Part shown: positions 51,281 through 64,000 of the stretch, one piece after another
Position numbering within the stretch: the first letter of the stretch is position 1
How the letters are laid out: each line of letters starts with the position of its first letter
Assembly: GCF_020882245.1 (NCBI RefSeq)
Contig: NC_083598.1
Span: forward strand, 53,977,858 to 54,041,857
DNA length: 64,000 bases
Source: Rhopalosiphum padi
Taxonomy: Eukaryota; Arthropoda; Insecta; Hemiptera; Aphididae
Direction: 5' to 3'
Made by a program: the position numbers and the translations under genes
Notes under the pieces: model-generated
The model's database searches: none
What the model saw: the letters and a program-made list of their open reading frames with translations, nothing else
Told to the model about the DNA's origin: nothing

Positions 51281-52774
51281 TCAATATAATATAGAATAAT
51301 ATAGTAACCGTTTTGGAAAAAGCTTCTAAAAACTTAATAAGTTTCATAAAACGTAACCACAGATACGTCTCTTTTTTTTCTTGAGTATGTTTAAACTAGA
51401 ATTTGACTCTTTGGAATCCACCATCAGAAATCAGGCATGATCGACAGAACTTATAAAATTCATAGGAGATAATTTATTAGCTTTTAAATTAAATATATAG
51501 AACTAATCATTGCTGATATCGATTTACTATATAAATTATCTCGTTTAAATACAATGAAATATTACCTATACCAATACTTAGTTTATACTTAACTATTGAA
51601 AAATCTATAAAAAGGGCAAGAGCACTGTTAAAATATAAAAAGTTTAGGGCCCTATCGGCCAATCCTAGGCATACTAATTTATTCACACCCAGTAAACATA
51701 ATTTGGTTCTTCGTAGTTCCATTAATTCAATTGTAGATTAAAGCACACTGTTTTATACGGTTTTCAATCAATATTATTTTGGATATTTTTTTCAGGATAG
51801 TGTCTTAAATAATTAATAATTATATAATAACTGTTCACATACGCGTGATAAGTGTAGACAGATACTACATACGAAACTTACCTGAATAAATTACTGCTGC
51901 TCATAATTATAATTTATTGTGACAATGGCTGTTTGACGAAAATGTTTTCGTTATACCACTCATAATATATGCATGTACAACAATTGTCGCGATTGAAGTA
52001 TGTCATATGTTGTACACAACTTACAGATACATAATATAGACGATTGTACCGTGACTCTTCGTTATCGTTTGTCGTAAAGTGTTACAACAAATCCATTTTA
52101 TGTGCCACCTATAATAGTAATAGTTGTTCCTAGTTGTTAAAATATACATTGTTATAAAGACAATTATTATTGCGTTATCGAGATTTTAATATTACACGAT
52201 GTGTCTTACAACCGATATCATCACATTTCAACCCTGTTGACACCGTTTTAAACAACCCAAGGCACCCATATTTAAATTATGATCGCTAGAGCCCGCACCG
52301 AGGTATAATAATTACTATACTTTGTTCCGGCGTTATGTTATATTCACTAGACTTGATTATAGTAGCCCACACTATTGTATGTTAGATTGTAGGTGCATAT
52401 TAAACCCTAATGAATACGTATTCACTTCTCACGATTTAATATTTATAGTAGAACGTAGTAAAACGTGCCTAATGTTCTTTGGGTTCCTACTTGATATCAG
52501 AAACATGATGTCAAGAGGTAGACAGTAGACACATCTATTTGGATAAAATATATTACACGGAATATCATTTTGTTGACTCCGAAATGGCTTTTATAAAAAT
52601 AATGAATAGAGGTGCGTTAAGTTATGGTAAAATATTAGGGGTTTTTTTAGCGTTAAAATTAACACCATAAAGGTTAAATACGGTATGAAAATATTACAAT
52701 ATAAATAATAATTTATAATATAACAATGTAGTAAATTGTGTAATTAAAACAGCATGTTAAACACCGAGTAACGA

Positions 52775-52799
52775 TATAATATATATATATATATATATA
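52775..52799. repeat. AT microsatellite
   Basis: An AT run of about 25 bp in featureless intron. Confidence 0.9.
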
Positions 52800-55700
52800 A
52801 TTATTATACGTGTAAAATGAATACCAAAACATTAAGTCTGTCAAAAGTATTATAAATATTAATAATTTAGTGATTCGGGTGTTTTATTAAAAATTAAAAC
52901 TAATTGACAAACGTGGAATTTTGGTATCCATTTAAATTACAGCATTACCGCAATGAGTATAATAGTATAGATGATGTACATTATGTATTAGTATTACATA
53001 TCAAATTATATGATGTATTCCATTTAAGGCTGGATATTTGAAAAAACGGTCAGTCACATAGCAACCATCTCAACCTATCATTTCGTATAAAAAGTTTGAA
53101 ATATATTAATCATATGCTGTCAACGTGGAGAGTTGCGGTGTCGTTTATAATTCATAATAACTGGTCACGGCAAATATTATTCATACAAGCGATTTATATT
53201 ACGAGAGATCGCAATCAATCAGATACAAAATTTTTAAATCTAAAACTTTGATCTATCAAATATTATTAACACAAGTGTGTTTTGTTTTCTTACTCTGTGG
53301 CTTGAACAATTCATTTTTTGTTTGTTGGTAAATCAATTTATAAGATAAAAATACAATTTTGAATTTTAAACAAATACGTAGTTACTTTTTGTGATTGTAA
53401 AAATAAATAATGTGCGTGACAAGATTAGTACTGATACCTACTACATATATATTTAAAACATGTGCATTTTTTAAATGTATAAACGTCAGGAATAAATAAT
53501 TTGATTAAAGTTTATAGCATTTATTTTCATAATTATTTCCATTCGATTTGAATGATATTTCTTAAAAAATTGTATTTTTATAATATAAACCACGCTTGTT
53601 AAAAGTTTACTTCAGCAAAAATAATTACTGTAATTTCATCGTGCACATTTCGTCTTTCTAATAACATGGTATACGAGTCTGGATATTTGTATACGCAAGA
53701 CTATATGATTTGGAAAACAAGCTTGGTACTTCAATACTTCATTGTCTTTGTTTTATGAATAGTCTTAACCATTTACTCAAGCGCATATTATAATATCATA
53801 ATATTTTCAGTACCTAATGAAATACTTAAATTTATTCATACCGCTTACGATTGTATATTAAATTAAATACATTCATAAAATATAATTACTATCTGTGAAT
53901 ATAACAATAATAATAAAAACATTTTTTGATCTTCGTCTACCCAAAATAAAAATAAACAGGATAACTCGTTCAGATCGTATACGTCTAAGCTTTTGGATGT
54001 TTATAGAAAAAAATATATCATATAACAAATATAGATGACCGCATTAAGAAAAAGACACACGTATACACATATAGGTATATGACTGCAAAAAGTTATTTTA
54101 TGAACTTATAAATTATAATAATTTGATATATGCAATGAAAAGTTTTACTTTATAATATTATTTACAATACAAATAATGTAAGCCGTAGCTGTAAATTAAA
54201 TTAAAAACAGCAATTTCGGTATCTATCCTACACTTTCTCTGTTGAATTTAACTTCTAAAACATTATTGATCACACAAAAATCCTGTCATTCTAGAAAACG
54301 TGTAAATAATTGAATTCAAGACACAGTCGTACTGATAAAAAAAAAATCCTAACTTAAATTTGTGAAAAAAGTTATTCTCGCACGATTAGGTCCAAAAATG
54401 ATTAATCGTTTTTATTTTTTCGCCTTTCAAATCGGCGGGCGCCATCGATGTGTGAAAACAAATGATTAGGTTATACACATCAATTTGCTGTGACCTGACG
54501 AGCGTCACAGTTGGTTTTTATAACCAAAAGTATAAAATCTGATATTGACACATAACAATGATGATACTGACACGTTCGTTAGGTTGTTTGCGTTATTATT
54601 TGATAAAAATAATACCAATGTTTAATTCTAGTGGATTCTTGTAAAATATTTTTTTGTGATTTAAAAAATATTATTGATATGATTGTTATTTAACATCATT
54701 AATTTAGTCAAAACTAATCTAACATATGACACTCCAAGATATTAAAATATAATATTTTTGATTTTAACAACGTTGAACAGTGGACCGAAAATAAAATACA
54801 ATCAGATAATACTGCAGCAGTATCCCAATTTTCAAATCTATTTCTTTAATTGATTTAAACCATTTACTCATATAATTTGTTAAATATAGTTTCATACAAC
54901 TGTTTAATTAATTAATTTATTAATATTATATTATGTATACGTTTCTCATTTCATATGCCTTGATTTATTTTGAATGGACATTAGTTGTATTTAAACCAAT
55001 ATAACCTTAATTAAAAATAATATAAATCTAGATATCAAATTCGATGTGTGAAATCAAAATTTATAAATTTATCAAGTCTGAATGATAATCAATATTTTGA
55101 TTAAGTTTAGTTATTTGCATTTCATATTATTATTTAATGGATTCACGAGTTACAATTAATTTATATAAATATATTTTATATATTTATATTAATATTTATT
55201 TTAGAAATTATATTTTCTACTTGCTATAAAATAAATATTATATGTAATGTGTGGTGCATTTTATGATCACAGTAAACCAAGGAGGCTAAATTGGCGTGTT
55301 TGTATGTGTATGTTTTTAATACGTAAACACACCTATGTGTACAAGAATAATGTCCCAAAAGTTCCATGTTACCTTTTATACAGATTACAAGACATTTTGC
55401 ACAGATAGTACTTCGGAGAGGTCATTTTCCACAATGCTGTTTGAGAAAAAAAGCAAAAATACGTCAAATAAATATTACGGTAAGCACACCAGTTTTGATC
55501 ATAAGTCTTGACCACATTTCGGCAAATGGAGCTCTGAATAATATGAATAATATATATTGTCGTTTCCATATTTGAAATCATAAATCATAAATTCACCACA
55601 TTTTGTCCATGGCCTATATCTAGGTGAGCAAAACTTTAGTGCCCTCCTATACATATTACATATTTCATAGGAATTTTTAATCAAATAATAGTTATTTTAT

Positions 55701-57734
55701 TAAAGCTAAAACACAATATGGCCATTAACTAGTAATTTGTAAAAAAGAATACCATACAGTAGTTTTTTTTTTTTATAATTAAATCTTTCTTTTCATTGCG
55801 GCCCTACAACTACAGCATTTTGTTTTAATAAATATAATGTTCCTAAACTATTTTCACAATAAAATAGATTTTAAAACTAATTTTTTTTTTAAATGCTCTT
55901 CAGAATATAATAATTATAATCATTTATTGGAATTCGTATAATACCGACGTATTTAATAAAATAACAAGCTATGTTAAAAAGTTTTAAGCTTAAATTTGAT
56001 AAAAGGACACAGTAATAAAATATCAATATTACACAGCATAAAAAACGGAGGAGATTTTAATCATTAGACATTTTAATTTTGTCATCACTTATCTCAAATT
56101 GAATATCAATGTTCCAATTCTTGGACATTTATTTTTACGAGTTGTAATTGATTAGATCTTTCAACAAACTGTATAACATTATAAGGTTGTTATAAATTAA
56201 TTTTTACAGTAAAAAACTATAAATTAAGTACCTTTTTAATAATATTTTTAAAATATGATTTTATTCAATATTACAATATTTTTAACATGTGAAATAAACA
56301 TATGTACAATAATATTATGATACACACGCATACATAATAATATGTAAATGGCATATGAAGTTAAATATCGGTACTATAACATATAATTCATACACCTGTT
56401 AGAAATTTTAAAGTGATTAATCTATACTATAATAATATACCAATTTTTTTTAGATATTTTATTTATTTATAATGATTACGGGCGAGCGTAAACCAAAATT
56501 TTTACTTGTAAGTGCATTAAATTAAATCAAACGACTTAATATCCAAGAAAAATGACATATTGACAATTCATGTGTATGTTTTAGTTGCTCGGCTTAATCA
56601 AAATATAAATATCACGTGATATTAACTATTACAATTATTCAATAAATATAAAACTGCAACTATAACACAAATCGTTAAATTTACCTACAGTAAATTCAAT
56701 TTTGAAAAATAAATAATATAAAATATTGTAATAATTTCATTGTTCTAAACGAATATTTTAAGAAATTATCATTCTATTCTTATAGAATATTAAATAATGG
56801 TTTAAAATAATATTTTTAAATGATAAATTAGCATGTGTTATTTAAAGATTTATTTCTATACTCATTTTTATTAACTTTATGTTATTTTGATAATTATATG
56901 TATATGTCGAGTCTGCCTATAAGATTTAAATCGTTAAGATAACTGATATAAAAAAGTAATATGTAAGATATCCTATAGGCTATAATACAATATGTCTGCA
57001 TGTTTAAACGTTTAATATGTTTATTCTACCTGTCTGTAATATGTGTCTACCAAGCCTACATAAATACTGTTGCTGTTTTATTTACGGATAAATACAGTAC
57101 CTACTAATAACTTTAGGTAAAATTGATTATTAATACATATTATTAACGTATGCTTATATTCCTATAAGAAGAAGCAGTGGACACATTAAAATCAAAACAC
57201 ACCTATTTGTAATAACTGAAATCTTATTTTAAGTTTTAGTAATTATATAACAGTACATATGTTAAAAAAAAATATATTTATAAATAAAACAATGTAGGTA
57301 TGGACTTCCCCGTCAATGATTACGACTGTGTACGACATGAACTTGTCACGTATCTTGTGACCAAATATGTAAGTCGATTATTATTTATGGACACATTCAG
57401 ATTTTCAGTAAATATTTCAGTGTCATGCCTAAGCTTTTATTGAAAAAAATAACCACGATGACCAGTATCATTTATTGTCTTAAAGAACATATAGAGATTT
57501 TTTTAGTGAACATTTACGCTGAAACTTTTTTAGTATACCTTTTAAGTGGATTGATCTATGTTGGAGATATAGCTAAACTGTACACAGACGTGCGGTGCAG
57601 TGGCCAAATGATTTACGGTTAGATGGATTCTCTTATACACGTGATGGGCTTGTCTGAAACTGATTAATAGGTCCAAACGATACGTTTATGTGATGCGGTA
57701 CCAAAGTCTCTGTCTCCGGACCAATTCGATATCG

Positions 57735-57742
57735 TATAAAAG
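57735..57742 (+). promoter_or_regulatory. TATA-box-like TATAAAAG
   Basis: An exact TATAAAAG in a locally GC-richer stretch (57690-57860). About 30 bp downstream lies CGATCACGAAC, which is only weakly initiator-like. At 58255 an ATG opens MRPLLCVVWFSISSW before a stop, with a GTAAAA donor overlapping the end. In an AT-rich genome an isolated TATA match has little weight. Confidence 0.15.
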
Positions 57743-58043
57743 CCATGTAAAACGAAACCGATCACGAACAATCTCGTGTCCATTCCATTAAAAATTGGTT
57801 GCTCGTCGGTTTGAGTATACTACACGCACACGTGTGTGGTCAATATAGTCATGGAATGTGCACATATGGTATTATTCACTTACATGATGTATACGTAGGT
57901 ATCCGACGTAAAACTCACGCAATCTTATCATATATTATATACATTTTGTTTGTTGATTGTGTATAACAGGTAGTTTTCATTTTATGTGGTCAATATCCAA
58001 TAGAGTCATACACGACCGTATTCGATGAAGAAAACTTAACACA

Positions 58044-58065
58044 ATTATTATTATTATTATTATTT
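58044..58065. repeat. ATT trinucleotide microsatellite
   Basis: ATT run after CACA, no other context. Confidence 0.85.
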
Positions 58066-60457
58066 CCTAGTTAGTTGTACATCGTGTAATTTTTAATTAA
58101 ATATTATGTAGATATCTGCAACTTAATCATAGTGCGTGACAATAAATAATATCATTATTCGTTGTTAAAAATGAGAGTTCAATAATAATTGTTCCGGCAC
58201 GACAAGGTTATTAGTTTACTCGGCTCGTTCAAAAAGTGTATAATACGAAATATAATGAGGCCATTATTGTGCGTGGTATGGTTTTCAATCTCGAGCTGGT
58301 AAAAGCAGATATCAGGTTTCTTATTATGATTTTCTAAAAGTAATATTTTAGTCAGCAAAAAGTAACGACCAAGTGAGATGCCATGCGCGTTACGTTCAAC
58401 ATAATATGGACTGTGTAGTAAAAATATATCGCAAAGAAATGCGTCGTATCTTTTCCCGTATTCACGATGTATCTATTCCTGTGAAATGGTATATTGATAA
58501 ATTATTCCCATCAATAAAAAGTTGTATACATATAGTGTATTATACGACCTCGGACGTTTAATAATCTCAAACGCGTGAAACTCCATTTCCCGAAAAAAAT
58601 CTTGTAATTGGAGTGGTGGAAAATTTGAAACAAACTCTGAACTCGCCTTATTGTGGTTAGTTATGGGAGGCAATCTTTTTCGTCCTATACATTATGTACC
58701 AGTAAATACCGTTTTCGTTGAAACGGTATCGCGTGTTAGATTATCAGGTTATTATAGGACTTTCCATAAATTATGTCCACACCTGAATAAATTGTGAAGG
58801 ACAGTAAAAATGTACGTGTGATCCGTTCTGGTGTGTGGTATGTCAATCAAAATTCAGTGTTAAATTTAAGAAAATCGAAACCTTGACGAACGTTTATATA
58901 ACACACGATATAGGTACTTTTCTGGAACTTTTAGCTTGTGTAAACCATTTCGGCAACAAAGTTTTAAGTTTTTAACTGAATGATTTCATTTTGTACTATA
59001 CATATACATATATGGGTAATAATAATATTGCAAAGGCAACAGAAAGTATGTAAAAAGTTGTGAATATTACAACATAATATATTATAACGTAAGTTAGTCA
59101 CACGTCGTTGATCGCGCTCTAGCGATTAAAATTCCAAACATTTTTTATTTTTTTCTAAAAAGAATGACTTTTTATTAAATTATATTTATAGGTTTTTCTT
59201 CTTAAACTTTTTCAAAGCATTTGCATTTTATTTATTTTATAATTACAAATTGTATTTATTATCTCACTAAAATTTGAATTATACAATATGCAAATTAATT
59301 ACATCTATAATGCTATATATAACATCATTGTATAGCTATAAAGTTAATTGGATTTGATCTGTACTAGATCCGATAAGAAAATATAAAGTCGTTTTGTCTG
59401 AACATAATTGTATGGACTCGTAAATCACTTTAGTAAAATCTAGGAACTATTATCATGTTCATCGTGATCAAGATTAATAGGTAGTACGTACCTTATGTTT
59501 TTTGCCTATGAATCTAAATTTGGAATGAAATAGTCTCAACATTTTTTGTGAAGTCTAATCAATTTAATCACATTAAAAAAGTAATAATAATGCATAATGT
59601 AAATTCTTCAATTCTGATTTATCGGGTGTTCGCCAATATTTCCGTTGGGTATTTTTAATTCGATTAAAATGATAGCTTCACGAGATAATGAGGGATATAT
59701 GTTGTGGGTTCTTGAGTTTAGGATTTTGTATTGAACTAAGTATTTACAGGTGTTGTTAAGTGTACAGGTTATTTATGTGCAAAGCTTTTTGTACAATTAA
59801 AACGGACTATTTTTAATTAAAACCCGTGAATTTGTGTGTTTGATACTTTGATTGGATCAAATGACACTATTTTAGTCCCCGCAGAATTGAGCTTGAATCG
59901 ACTAACCACTTACGGATTTGGATACACAGATGTTACAATAATATTGTTAGTGCGTTTGCTAACTATAATTCTATAGCTTTGCAATTATATTTGTTGTACT
60001 TAAACGCTGTATTTACTCAGTGGACTATGGTCATGTACCACAAATTAAAAGGATAGTAAACGGAGATCCGAGATTACGGATTAATTGTACATTGATATAG
60101 ACACAAGTGTAATTATTGCAGGTGAGGTGGTGTGTTTGGTTAAATTTATTTCTACATAGTTTAGTTTGTCTGGCGTGAGTACACAAGTGAAAACATATGG
60201 AAACAAAATATAAACTTTATATCATTTGATTAGGAGTAATAAAATAGTGCATCTCGAGAACATTAAATGAAATTGCAAAATTAAATTATTTATTTTGTTG
60301 GACAGTATAAGTAAAAGTAATTAACTATTAAGGGTGTTTGTTTATGAAAAGACATTAGCAATAGCGTACCATACATATAGATTTGATTCGCGTTATATAA
60401 AGTTCTTGCATTCCAAGTTCGCTTAGTAATAAGACCCGTGTAGGTCGTATAATGTTT

Positions 60458-60461
<4 letters not shown>

Positions 60462-60494
<33 letters not shown>
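60462..60494. repeat. TA microsatellite
   Basis: The longest TA run of the window, about 33 bp. A minus-strand frame through it gives alternating Tyr-Ile, a repeat product. Confidence 0.9.
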
Positions 60495-60496
<2 letters not shown>

Positions 60497-61962
60497 AGTA
60501 AACGTGAAATTGAGTTGGACTGTTAAAACAAAAACAAACGTCGGAAAAAGTTTGGGACATTTCAATTAGATCGATATCCTCAAACAAACATCAATTATTT
60601 TTCATAGAATCTGATCTGAAATTCTTTAAAAAAAAAAACAATACATAATCTATTCCAATAAAATAAATTTAAAAGATGATTTGCATGATCAATACAATTC
60701 TAACATAACAATATCACCAAGATAATAGTATAATAAATAAGAAGTAACGAAAATAACTGAACAATGTAATAGGTACATTTTGTTTATCTAATTTTATTTT
60801 AAAATAAATATAATAATCAATGATTATTTTAATAATTAAATTACAAAATAATGTAGGTTATAAAATACAAATTATTACATAGTTGGTTAGTTACATTCGT
60901 TACACTCTGTAGTCTATATATGTATATATAACAATGTTATATTTTGATTCAAAGAATTCATGGTTTTTTTTAGTATTCATACTTTGCTTTTTTGAAAGAC
61001 AATAATATTATTATATAATATGCCTAATTGAATACTACCCACCTTTAAGCCTCAACTGTTTCAGCGTTTTATCATCATTTGTTATTATACGTCTTTGTGA
61101 ACACCATTCTTAGCTATTCTCTTTTTGGTTTTGCTCTTTCATCCGTCCTTAAGTTATTTTGACTTGTTTTCGTTGCGATTTACGTCCGTACTTAAATAAT
61201 AAAATACGGAATTTTACGCGTACTCTAACTGCACTAAAAATGATGATATTAATTTATTCATCGTTTCAAAGGGATGTTTCAAATAAATTTTATTGACTAT
61301 TTAAAGTGTTTTCAGCTTTTATTTAAGTATATACCTATATATTATTTGATGATTTTGACGTTAAACAGTTCAACCGTATTTATACAAATAAATATACACA
61401 TCTACCAAAGTTCTACTAAAAGATTACTAATGCGCCAATGCGAGATCTGTCTTTTCTTTTGTAGCCAATGTTTTTATAATTGAATAATAATTTATGAACA
61501 GTAGTATAAGGTTATTAGGAACGTGTTGACTTTGAAACTTTTTATATTTTACATAATATATTTTACACTATAAGTTACCCATATGTGTATTAAAATAAAT
61601 ACATTTTATAAATTATAGTTATATTAATGTTACGTTGTTTAATTGTTTTCATAACGTATGATTTTGTTTTTACTTTCTAAAATTACATCCTAATTGTAAT
61701 AAATGTTATAAGTACCTGTACCATATATACATACTGTGTATTGGTATTATTTTACGGTTCAGATACCGTTTTAATTTTAAGTACGTTAATAAACTTTAAA
61801 ATCAATAGTCAGTATTTCGAATTGTATAAATTAATTTAAACAAACGTAATTTTAAAATTGATTAAATTAATTTAAATTTCAGTTATATTTAAGTTAATTG
61901 GCATTCAAATGGACCGTACTGTTAACCGGACAATCAAATAAAATACAAAAGTTGCCGGACAT

Positions 61963-61978
61963 TTTTTTTTTTTTTTGA
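61963..61978. repeat. Poly-T tract
   Basis: A run of T about 70 bp left of the hAT-type MITE at 62049, outside its target duplication. Confidence 0.7.
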
Positions 61979-62048
61979 TGGTATCCCGAATTAGCAGAAA
62001 ATAATTACTTGTTGTACTCGTATATTATCAAAAAATCATGCTTTAAAT

Positions 62049-62592
62049 CAGTGGTTCCCAATCTGGGTAGAGGGAATATAAATACTGCAAGGGGCGGAAT
62101 ATAGTGATGTTAAAATAACGAGCATTGTTAAACTAATATCGTGCCATTTTACAATCAGTAAAGTTGAAAACAATAAATTAATTTTCGGATGGTCACCCAT
62201 CGATAACAATTTTACGAGTATTTTATAATGATTAACCTCTTTGCAGGTAATCTAATATTGATAGGTGTAACGTTTAATTCGCGAATGTACGGTTATCTGT
62301 CAGCCTCCGATAAATAGTAATGAAATCCAAATGTAAGCCAAATAATACATTGAAATATTGCTGTCTAGACACGACTTTACGTTTAAATGTCAGCTGAGCC
62401 GTACTTTTATTACTTTTGATTTATATTTTATTTTTAAAATAATAGAAAAAAGAAACAATTCTTTAATTATATAATATTATATAGTTATTTTCTATCACTG
62501 AAACAAAATAGGTCTTTTAAACTGTAATTTAAGAGGGGCGTGAGTTTTTTTAACAAAAGAGGTGTAGAATAAAAAAAATTTGATAACCACTA
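62049..62592. mobile_element. Complete hAT-type MITE with perfect 8-bp target duplication
   Basis: The left end reads CAGTGGTTCCCAATCTGGG. The right end, on the minus strand, reads TAGTGGTTATCAAATT. The perfect octamer CTTTAAAT flanks both sides (62041-62048 and 62593-62600). hAT elements make 8-bp duplications and have CAGTGG-type ends, so class and boundaries are well supported. The 544-bp interior has GGGGCGGAATA and GAGGGGCGTGAG near the two ends and no transposase frame. The intact duplication suggests a younger insertion than the one at 573-859. Confidence 0.88.
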
Positions 62593-64000
62593 CTTTAAAT
62601 AAACCGACAAAAAAACAAAATATCTAGTATTAATAATGTAGAAGGTGTATGGATATACTTGATTACACGTAACACTTGCATTTTTGAGAAACATGGGACC
62701 TTATAGGTGAAATATTTAGGTCTAGTTTTCAAAAACATGTTACAGTCAAGCCATCTAGCATTATTTTGGAGTACTTGAATAAATTAACAATAACTTCGTG
62801 ACGATAAGGTAGTAGTTATTATGTATAAACATTATCAACTTATTGAATTTGATAATTATTGGTATCAAAAATGTAATATTTATTATCAAAATTATTTATA
62901 ATATTATAAATATACAAATTAATTATTACAAATAAATATACATTTATTGGAAAATTATATCGATTATTATCGTTGATTAAATCTTTATTAAAAATGATGA
63001 TAAGAAGTGCGTAATACTTACCATAACATTGCATGATGTTAAATGTTATTAAAATATGTATGGTATCGTTGTATCAATTTTATTTTATTTGTCAACTTCA
63101 TTTATATATACTCAAAAATGATTTTTTAACGATTATTTCAAATTTTAACATTGATTTCTAACGTGACGTGATGTAACACAGTCAGTAAGCACACAAATCA
63201 TTATCATGTTTATTATATTATTATTTCTAATTGTTTGGCTTATATCATGTATCATGTACCTGATGTATTATTTAAAATACCTAATCTTAACGTTTTAACC
63301 AATTAAAAAAATAAAAATGCAAAATTTCCAACAAGTGGTCGTAATAACTTATTAGTTCATGTTACACTTAACACCACACACCCACTGCTACTAAAAGCGT
63401 ATCATCGTTGATGTATAATTTGTATAACTAGTTTTCCAGAAACCATTGTGACGCGTAAGATACGCATTACGTACATGCTATTATAATGATATATACAAAA
63501 TGTCCCACGAAGATTTACTCATTTTAAGTGGTCGCTATGCATAATAATACAGTTTCCATAATTGAAAGTGGAGAAATTCTCACGGGCCGCGTACTACAGT
63601 GCGTGTAACTAAAAATAATATCTGCGACTGAACATCATGACCCGACGATATTTTATTATAATACCAATGATATTATAATCGAATATTGTCGTACCCGTCC
63701 CCATCGTAACTATTTTAAAATTTGAACAAATATACATTTATTGATGTGATAATGTTGTATATCATTATTGCTGTGATGTACACAATATTATAATGGGTGT
63801 ATAAATTTAGACGTATGTGTCTATCGGGGATATATGCTGTCTAGACCATTTACATTTCGCTAGCGCACGTGGTTGAGACGCGGTCGACGGGAAACTAATA
63901 CATAAATTATTATACTCGAGTAGCGTTCTAGAATTACAATTTGAACTGTACGTCGGCTATGGGCTCTATATGCACGCGGTATCCCTTTTAAAATGTAGTA

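Larger units (their letters stand above)
50191..64000 (+). other. Intron after exon 5 or downstream sequence (open at right edge)
   Basis: Begins with donor GTAAGTCGG. AT-rich, with a long fold-back element, TA microsatellites and a complete hAT-type MITE. I searched by eye for ligand-binding-domain exons and saw none on the + strand, so the intron probably extends past the window. Short frames such as 57425-57622 and 58373-58561 show no domain. Confidence 0.5.

Noticed and set aside
57301..57372. MDFPVNDYDC frame ending at TATGTAAGT as a next receptor exon
   Set aside because: It does not resemble the expected 'W.kVG' region that follows the amino-terminal domain, and its acceptor is weak.
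1..64000. CRISPR array, bacterial operon, prophage or defence system
   Set aside because: No regularly spaced repeats, ribosome-binding sites or contiguous long genes; the window is intron-rich eukaryotic DNA.
1..64000. tRNA genes
   Set aside because: I looked for GGTTCGA/GTTCAAATCC-type B boxes with a matching A box and acceptor stem and found none that was convincing.

Overview
The window looks like AT-rich, intron-dominated DNA from an insect, most likely an aphid. This is inferred from the very low GC content, the many short TAGGTA/ACCTACCT, AAT and TA repeats, decayed non-LTR retrotransposons, hAT-type elements, and a gene made of short GC-rich exons separated by kilobases of AT-rich intron. 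No prokaryotic gene organisation is present. Almost all short open frames are chance products of low-complexity sequence.

The one convincing protein-coding gene lies on the + strand and runs off the right edge. Five coding exons (11009-11073, 11289-11574, 24218-24432, 27704-28099, 50048-50190) join in compatible phases (2, 0, 2, 2, then 1 going out). They encode a signal peptide plus about 345 residues of an extracellular bilobed amino-terminal domain. The closest family I recognise is the NMDA-type ionotropic glutamate receptor, with subunit 2 (Nmdar2/GluN2) preferred over subunit 1. The ligand-binding and membrane segments are not seen and should lie to the right of 50190, probably beyond the window. 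A possible 5' noncoding exon ends at 5858 with a good GTAAGT donor. It carries an upstream AUG frame that would overlap the receptor start.

Layout: 1-5.4 kb is AT-rich flank with a short hAT-type MITE (573-859) and a wrecked non-LTR reverse transcriptase (about 2.76-3.98 kb). 5.4-5.9 kb is a somewhat GC-richer candidate promoter and first exon. 5.9-11.0 kb is a putative 5' intron. 11.0-11.6 kb holds exons 1-2. 11.6-24.2 kb is a large intron with CpG-rich blocks near 16.3-16.6 and 17.7-19.7 kb, a non-LTR retrotransposon C-terminal relic (about 18.5-18.76 kb) and a precursor-like hairpin (21.96-22.03 kb). 24.2-28.1 kb holds exons 3-4. 28.1-50.0 kb is a 22-kb intron with a second non-LTR relic on the minus strand (about 28.3-29.95 kb) and the 3' end of a ZBED5-like hAT transposon (44.5-45.25 kb). 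Exon 5 is followed by a long intron with a strong fold-back element (50.86-51.28 kb) and a complete hAT-type MITE with a perfect 8-bp target duplication (62049-62592).

I found no CRISPR array, rRNA, confident tRNA or bacterial-type system. The items most worth following up are the receptor with its unusual cysteine pattern, the candidate overlapping upstream frame, the CpG-rich intronic blocks, and the fold-back element. None of these amounts to a demonstrated new system.
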